Of a stretch of 16,972 nt of DNA, positions 13,849 to 16,972 are shown in pieces (the first letter of the stretch is position 1; the number at the start of each line of letters is the position of its first letter). The stretch is from Avichristensenella sp031550095 (GTDB lineage Bacteria; Bacillota; Clostridia; Christensenellales; Aristaeellaceae). The translations under genes were made by a program, and so were the position numbers. The stretch covers positions 1 through 16,972 of the forward strand of contig JAVBOX010000130.1 of the NCBI GenBank assembly GCA_031550095.1. The letters run 5' to 3'. Below the pieces are notes generated by a model. It ran no database searches. It saw only the letters and a list, made by a program, of their open reading frames with translations, and was not told the origin of the DNA.

Positions 13849-14813
13849 CGCTGCTCCTCCTTTCCTTGCTGCTCAATAGAACGGGCAATCGCTTCGATGC
13901 GCCGCAGCCTATGATAGACGCCGGACTTTCCCACCGGCGGTTCCAGCATCGCGCCTAGCTCCTCCAGGGATGCTTCTTCGTGATGGGCCCGCTCAATGGC
14001 AACTTCCCGCAGCGCATCGGGCAGCGAGTTCAGCCCGATCGTCCGCTCAATCACTTCAACAGCCCTTATCTGGCGGTCCGAGGCGCCCAGCATCTTGGCA
14101 ATATTTCCCGAATCACAGTTGGCGGCGCGGTTCGCGTTGTTTCGCGCATCCCGCAAAATGCGCATGTTTTCAATCTCAAGGACTGCCCCATGGGCGCCAA
14201 TCAAGGACAGGATCTTGATCACGTCTTCGCTATCCGACGCATAAAGCACCGTGGCGCCTTTCCGCGAAACCACCCGGGCACGGATGGCATAGAAAGCAAA
14301 CAGAAACCTGTTTATCGCTTGGGCCAAAGCCTCGTCTGGAAGCACAAGCTCCAGCCGATACCCTCTCTCAGGGTCGAAAAGGGTACCGCACCCCAAGAAA
14401 AGTCCCCGGAGCAGCGATGCTCGGCAGCACTTTTTGGTCAAGCACACGCTAGGAATCTCCCGCCTGTCCGCATACAGGCCGACAGCCTTCATGATCGCCC
14501 GCGCCGTATCCCGCTCCAGACGCATTTCAAAGGTCGTGCGTCCGCCTAAACGGCAGGCCTTCAGGATGCGGATCAGTGGCATGGTCGAATGCTCGCTTCG
14601 GAGGCGCTTGACAACCCACCGCACCGTTCCCGGATGCTCCGTTCGAAACACAAGGTTAATGCCATTGCCGCCCACAAGGGTTAACGCCCCGTTGGACAAC
14701 AAAAACCCGCATATCTCCGCCTTTTGGCAGCATGCCTTCTTCCGCCGCAGGCCCTCTTCCCGAGTCAAAGCGTCTCTCGTTCTCGCGGCAAAGGACTTTA
14801 CAGTTGGTTCCAA
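13845..14813 (-). CDS. whiA: WhiA, DNA-binding cell-division/morphogenesis regulator
   Basis: This 322-residue protein combines an N-terminal domain related to LAGLIDADG homing endonucleases with a C-terminal helix-turn-helix. The N-terminus reads SFAARTRDALTREEG, then CCQKAEICGFLLSNGALTL. The middle contains LLRGLFLGCGTLFDPERGYRLEL, a family hallmark. The C-terminal domain shows NNANRAANCDSGNIAK followed by AIERAHHEEASLEELG and GKSGVYHRLRRIEAIA. In Bacillota WhiA affects chromosome segregation, division and growth. The start is TTG at 14813 with GGAG eight bases upstream, inside the end of rapZ; no ATG is available near the expected N-terminus. It overlaps rapZ by 16 bases and crh by four. 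The YvcK gene usually found between rapZ and whiA is missing. Confidence 0.93.
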   Translation of the reverse strand: MEPTVKSFAARTRDALTREEGLRRKKACCQKAEICGFLLSNGALTLVGGNGINLVFRTEHPGTVRWVVKRLRSEHSTMPLIRILKACRLGGRTTFEMRLERDTARAIMKAVGLYADRREIPSVCLTKKCCRASLLRGLFLGCGTLFDPERGYRLELVLPDEALAQAINRFLFAFYAIRARVVSRKGATVLYASDSEDVIKILSLIGAHGAVLEIENMRILRDARNNANRAANCDSGNIAKMLGASDRQIRAVEVIERTIGLNSLPDALREVAIERAHHEEASLEELGAMLEPPVGKSGVYHRLRRIEAIARSIEQQGKEEQR

Positions 14814-15691
14814 TTCTCTTTCTCCAGCTCAATGTCCCGATGGTTGACTTCCGTATTATATCCGACAGCTCTGAGCTCCTCCCCGAACTCCTCGGCAATC
14901 GCCACCGACCGGTGTGCTCCGCCCGTGCAGCCAATGCCGATGACAAGCCTGCGCTTGCCTTCAATTTCATAGTTGGGGATGAGGAACAGCAGGAGCTCCA
15001 TGGTTCTTTTTAAAAATTCAATGGTCACAGGCGCACCAAGAACGAAATCCCTTACGCCTTTTTGAAGCCCAGTCTGGAATCTGATGTCATTGATATAAAA
15101 GGGATTGGGAAGAAAGCGAACATCCAGGACAATATCCGCGTCCCGGGGTTGCCCTCTTTTGAATCCAAAGGATACCACCTGTATCTGGATGCGAACCGCG
15201 CTATCCCTGCCGCTTTGAAAAAAGGTTTCCGCCAGCATCTCCTGAAGCGCCCGGGGCTTTAAAGCGCTGGTATCCAACACCACATCGGACATCTCTCGAA
15301 GGGGCATCATCCGCTCCCGCTCCAGGGCAATGGCTTTTGACAAACTGCCCGCCTCCCCAACAAGAGGATGCTCCCGCCTTGTTTCTTTGAACCGGTTGAG
15401 CAGTACTTCGTCGGATGCCTCCAGGAAAAGCAGGCGCACATCTGTGCCGGTAGACCTGGCACTCCGCACCAGGTTGCCAACGCTAAACGCGTCAAACATG
15501 CCCCTGCTCCGAATATCTACTGCGACGACTACTGTCTTTACGCTGGGAGTGGAACGAACACATAGATCAATGAAGCGCATCATCATCGCCGGAGGAAGGT
15601 TATCCACATAGGGGCACCCCATGTCCTCCATATAGTGAATTGCCGTTGTCTTTCCCGCACCCGAGAGTCCTGTCATCAGTATGAATTGCAT
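14798..15691 (-). CDS. rapZ: RapZ/YvcJ family nucleotide-binding protein
   Basis: This 297-residue cytoplasmic protein binds ATP/GTP with the Walker A motif GLSGAGKT at residues 8-15. Further family marks are MGCPYVDNLPP, the FLEASDEVLLNRFKETRREHPL segment, and the C-terminal VSFGFKRGQPRDADIVLDVRFLPNP and GCTGGAHRSVAIAE. In E. coli RapZ guides a small RNA controlling glucosamine-6-phosphate synthase to RNase E and responds to GlcN6P. In B. subtilis YvcJ is a nucleotide-binding protein with a less clear role. The length is normal. The ATG at 15691 overlaps the end of murB by 16 bases, and whiA starts inside its 3' end, so the three genes are translationally coupled and made from one mRNA. Confidence 0.94.
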   Translation of the reverse strand: MQFILMTGLSGAGKTTAIHYMEDMGCPYVDNLPPAMMMRFIDLCVRSTPSVKTVVVAVDIRSRGMFDAFSVGNLVRSARSTGTDVRLLFLEASDEVLLNRFKETRREHPLVGEAGSLSKAIALERERMMPLREMSDVVLDTSALKPRALQEMLAETFFQSGRDSAVRIQIQVVSFGFKRGQPRDADIVLDVRFLPNPFYINDIRFQTGLQKGVRDFVLGAPVTIEFLKRTMELLLFLIPNYEIEGKRRLVIGIGCTGGAHRSVAIAEEFGEELRAVGYNTEVNHRDIELEKENWNQL

Positions 15692-16587
15692 CCGATGATT
15701 TGCACCTCCGGTTCTAGCGTTACCTCAAACATGTCGGAAACCCGTTCCTGTATCAATGCCATGAGGCGGAGAAAATCATCGGCAACCGCGCCGCCTGTGT
15801 TGACCAGGAAACCCGCATGGAGTGGCGATACTTGCGCTCCGCCCACAGAGACGCCCTTCAAGCCAGCCCTTTCGATAAGATCTCCCGCAAAATGGCCCGG
15901 CGGCCGCTTGAAGAAGCTCCCGGCGCTGGGCAGCGCAAGGGGTTGTTTCTGCTTTCTGCGGGCCGCGTAATCCTCCATTGCCGCTCCGATCAGCTCAGGA
16001 TCTCCTGGTTCCAACGCCAGGAGCACCCGGACAACCGCCCAGGACTTGTCCAGAATCACACTGTGCCGATAGCCAAAATCCAGCGCGTCATGATCCAAAC
16101 GGTGGGCATTGCCCTCCCGGTCTATGGCATCCACCCAGGAAACAAATCTGGCGATTTCCATCCCATAGGCACCGGCATTCATGGCCGTCACGCCTCCGAT
16201 GGCACCGGGAATTCCAGAAATCTCCTCCAGGCCCGACAATCCTTCCGCCTGCGCGGCACGGGCAACCGCCCTGATGGAAGCGCCGGCCTCCACAAGCATC
16301 CCACTCTCAAGCCGCACAATAGAGGCCATCTTTCCCCCGATGACCAGCGCCAGGCCGCGAATGCCTCCGTCTCTTACCAATAAATTGGAACCGTTTCCGA
16401 TGATGAGCGCAGGCTCCCCTGCCTCATGCGCGGCCTTAAGCGCGGCCGAAACATCCTCATCGCTTCTGGCTACCACCAAACAATCCACCGGCCCGCCGAC
16501 CTTTATGGTCGTCCACTGGGACATGGGCACATTTACTTCGTAAGGAATCTCCCCTGCTTCCAGCAGGTTGAAAAGGGAACGCAGCAT
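15676..16587 (-). CDS. murB: UDP-N-acetylenolpyruvoylglucosamine reductase
   Basis: This 303-residue FAD enzyme reduces UDP-GlcNAc-enolpyruvate with NADPH to UDP-MurNAc, the second committed step of peptidoglycan synthesis in the cytoplasm. FAD-binding segments are TTIKVGGPVDCLV, IIGNGSNLLVRDGGIRG and GLEEISGIPGAIGGVTAMNAGAYG. The catalytic Ser is in PSAGSFFKRPPG and the catalytic Glu near the end in LEPEVQIIG. The short form without the extra Tyr loop is the type II MurB of Bacillota. The ATG at 16587 is chosen because AAAGGAGAG stands just upstream; a GTG six codons earlier lies ahead of that site. It is the first gene of the cluster, with a promoter at 16608-16637. Confidence 0.95.
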   Translation of the reverse strand: MLRSLFNLLEAGEIPYEVNVPMSQWTTIKVGGPVDCLVVARSDEDVSAALKAAHEAGEPALIIGNGSNLLVRDGGIRGLALVIGGKMASIVRLESGMLVEAGASIRAVARAAQAEGLSGLEEISGIPGAIGGVTAMNAGAYGMEIARFVSWVDAIDREGNAHRLDHDALDFGYRHSVILDKSWAVVRVLLALEPGDPELIGAAMEDYAARRKQKQPLALPSAGSFFKRPPGHFAGDLIERAGLKGVSVGGAQVSPLHAGFLVNTGGAVADDFLRLMALIQERVSDMFEVTLEPEVQIIGCNSY

Positions 16588-16607
16588 GACCTCTCTCCTT
16601 TGCACAT

Positions 16608-16637
16608 ATTGTACCGCATCTGGAGGATGTTAGTCAA
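16608..16637 (-). promoter_or_regulatory. Promoter of the murB-rapZ-whiA-crh cluster
   Basis: On the minus strand TTGACT (16637-16632) and TACAAT (16613-16608) are spaced by 18 bases. The -35 box overlaps the stop codon of the preceding gene, and the -10 is 20 bases ahead of the murB start, giving a very short leader. No terminator is seen between the preceding gene and this promoter, so read-through may add to expression. Confidence 0.6.
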
Positions 16638-16971
16638 ACGCATTCGCCGCGAATTGTATTTCTGATTTTAAGGCATAAAGAAGGGGTTGCTCCGCCGCGT
16701 CCGGCGGGTCCGCCTTCGCCAACGCGGGCAAAAGGCCATATGTCAGAAGCGCGTTCTGCGCATCCGGCGTGAGCAAAAATGCAGCAAACGCTTCGGCGGT
16801 TGCGATCTGATCCCCGTCACCACAAAAAACGCCTGCCAGCAGGAGCTGATCCGTCTGGGCGCTGTACGGTTCCGCGCGGAACGCGAACCCCTTGCCCGCA
16901 GCCTCCAGCGCGGCGAGCTTGCGCGCCTCGCGCACCGTTGCGACGACGGAACTCGCGCGCTCCCCAAGGAA
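16630..16971 (-). CDS. C-terminal end of an ABC extracellular solute-binding protein (partial)
   Basis: About 113 C-terminal residues of a gene that continues beyond the right edge. The frame reads without a stop from 16971 through FLGERASSVVATVREARKLA to the TAA at 16632-16630. AEAFAAFLLTPDAQNALLTYGLLPA is typical of the C-terminal lobe of type 2 (maltose- or spermidine-type) binding proteins, where a helix with FxxFLxxPxxQ precedes a YGxLPA turn. Together with LLLAGVFCGDGDQIATAEAF this supports a substrate-binding protein, probably secreted, although no signal peptide can be seen. A GTG at 16935 in the frame is not the true start. The gene ends 42 bases before murB and may be co-transcribed with it. 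Confidence 0.65.
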   Translation of the reverse strand, partial: FLGERASSVVATVREARKLAALEAAGKGFAFRAEPYSAQTDQLLLAGVFCGDGDQIATAEAFAAFLLTPDAQNALLTYGLLPALAKADPPDAAEQPLLYALKSEIQFAANAFD

Positions 16972-16972
16972 C

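Noticed and set aside
13980..14549. 189-codon open frame antisense to whiA
   Set aside because: Entirely within a well-supported whiA gene, no start site.
16002..16023. CTCCTGG/CCAGGAG inverted repeat
   Set aside because: Lies in conserved murB coding sequence; seven pairs are expected by chance in GC-rich DNA.

Overview
The window looks like a chromosomal segment of a fairly GC-rich member of the Bacillota, probably of the Clostridia. The best evidence is the tightly packed minus-strand set murB-rapZ-whiA-crh-like at the right end, an arrangement typical of that phylum, together with strong AGGAGG-type ribosome binding sites before nearly every gene. The exact order or genus cannot be read from the sequence. 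No rRNA, tRNA, CRISPR array, transposase or phage gene was seen.

Layout. Positions 1-3872 (minus strand) hold a carbohydrate ABC importer: a promoter, a periplasmic-type sugar-binding protein, a double-domain ATPase, a permease, and the beginning of what seems to be a second permease whose reading frame is broken or mis-sequenced at the window edge. Positions 3927-6018 hold a MATE efflux pump and a GNAT acetyltransferase, divergently transcribed from a shared 82-base gap. Positions 6070-10541 (plus strand) form one tight four-gene operon: a D-2-hydroxyacid-dehydrogenase-like protein that has lost its catalytic triad, a GT1-type glycosyltransferase, a DUF1538 membrane protein made of two similar halves, and a protein made of two P-II-like domains. 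Positions 10626-12515 encode a YyaL/DUF255 thioredoxin-fold protein. Positions 12516-12991 are an AT-richer non-coding gap holding two copies of a hairpin element. A cysteine hydrolase of the nicotinamidase/isochorismatase type follows, with its own extended -10 promoter. On the minus strand the cell-wall and regulatory cluster murB-rapZ-whiA-crh-like runs from 16587 to 13579, and the C-terminal end of another solute-binding protein enters at the right edge.

How the genes work together. The ABC genes form a sugar uptake unit resembling the ytfQRT-yjfF or ribose type. The DUF1538 and P-II pair looks like a membrane transporter with its own small-molecule-sensing regulator; this is an inference from gene order and from what P-II proteins generally do. 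The murB cluster couples peptidoglycan precursor synthesis with nucleotide- and carbon-responsive regulators, but the YvcK gene that usually sits between rapZ and whiA is absent.

The most unusual structure is the pair of 57-67-base elements at 12649-12715 and 12873-12939. Both have the same 16-base pyrimidine-rich 5' flank, the same nine-base loop, and 16-bp stems that differ at six positions yet keep every pair. The pattern of G-U pairs indicates that the functional molecule is an RNA read from the plus strand.
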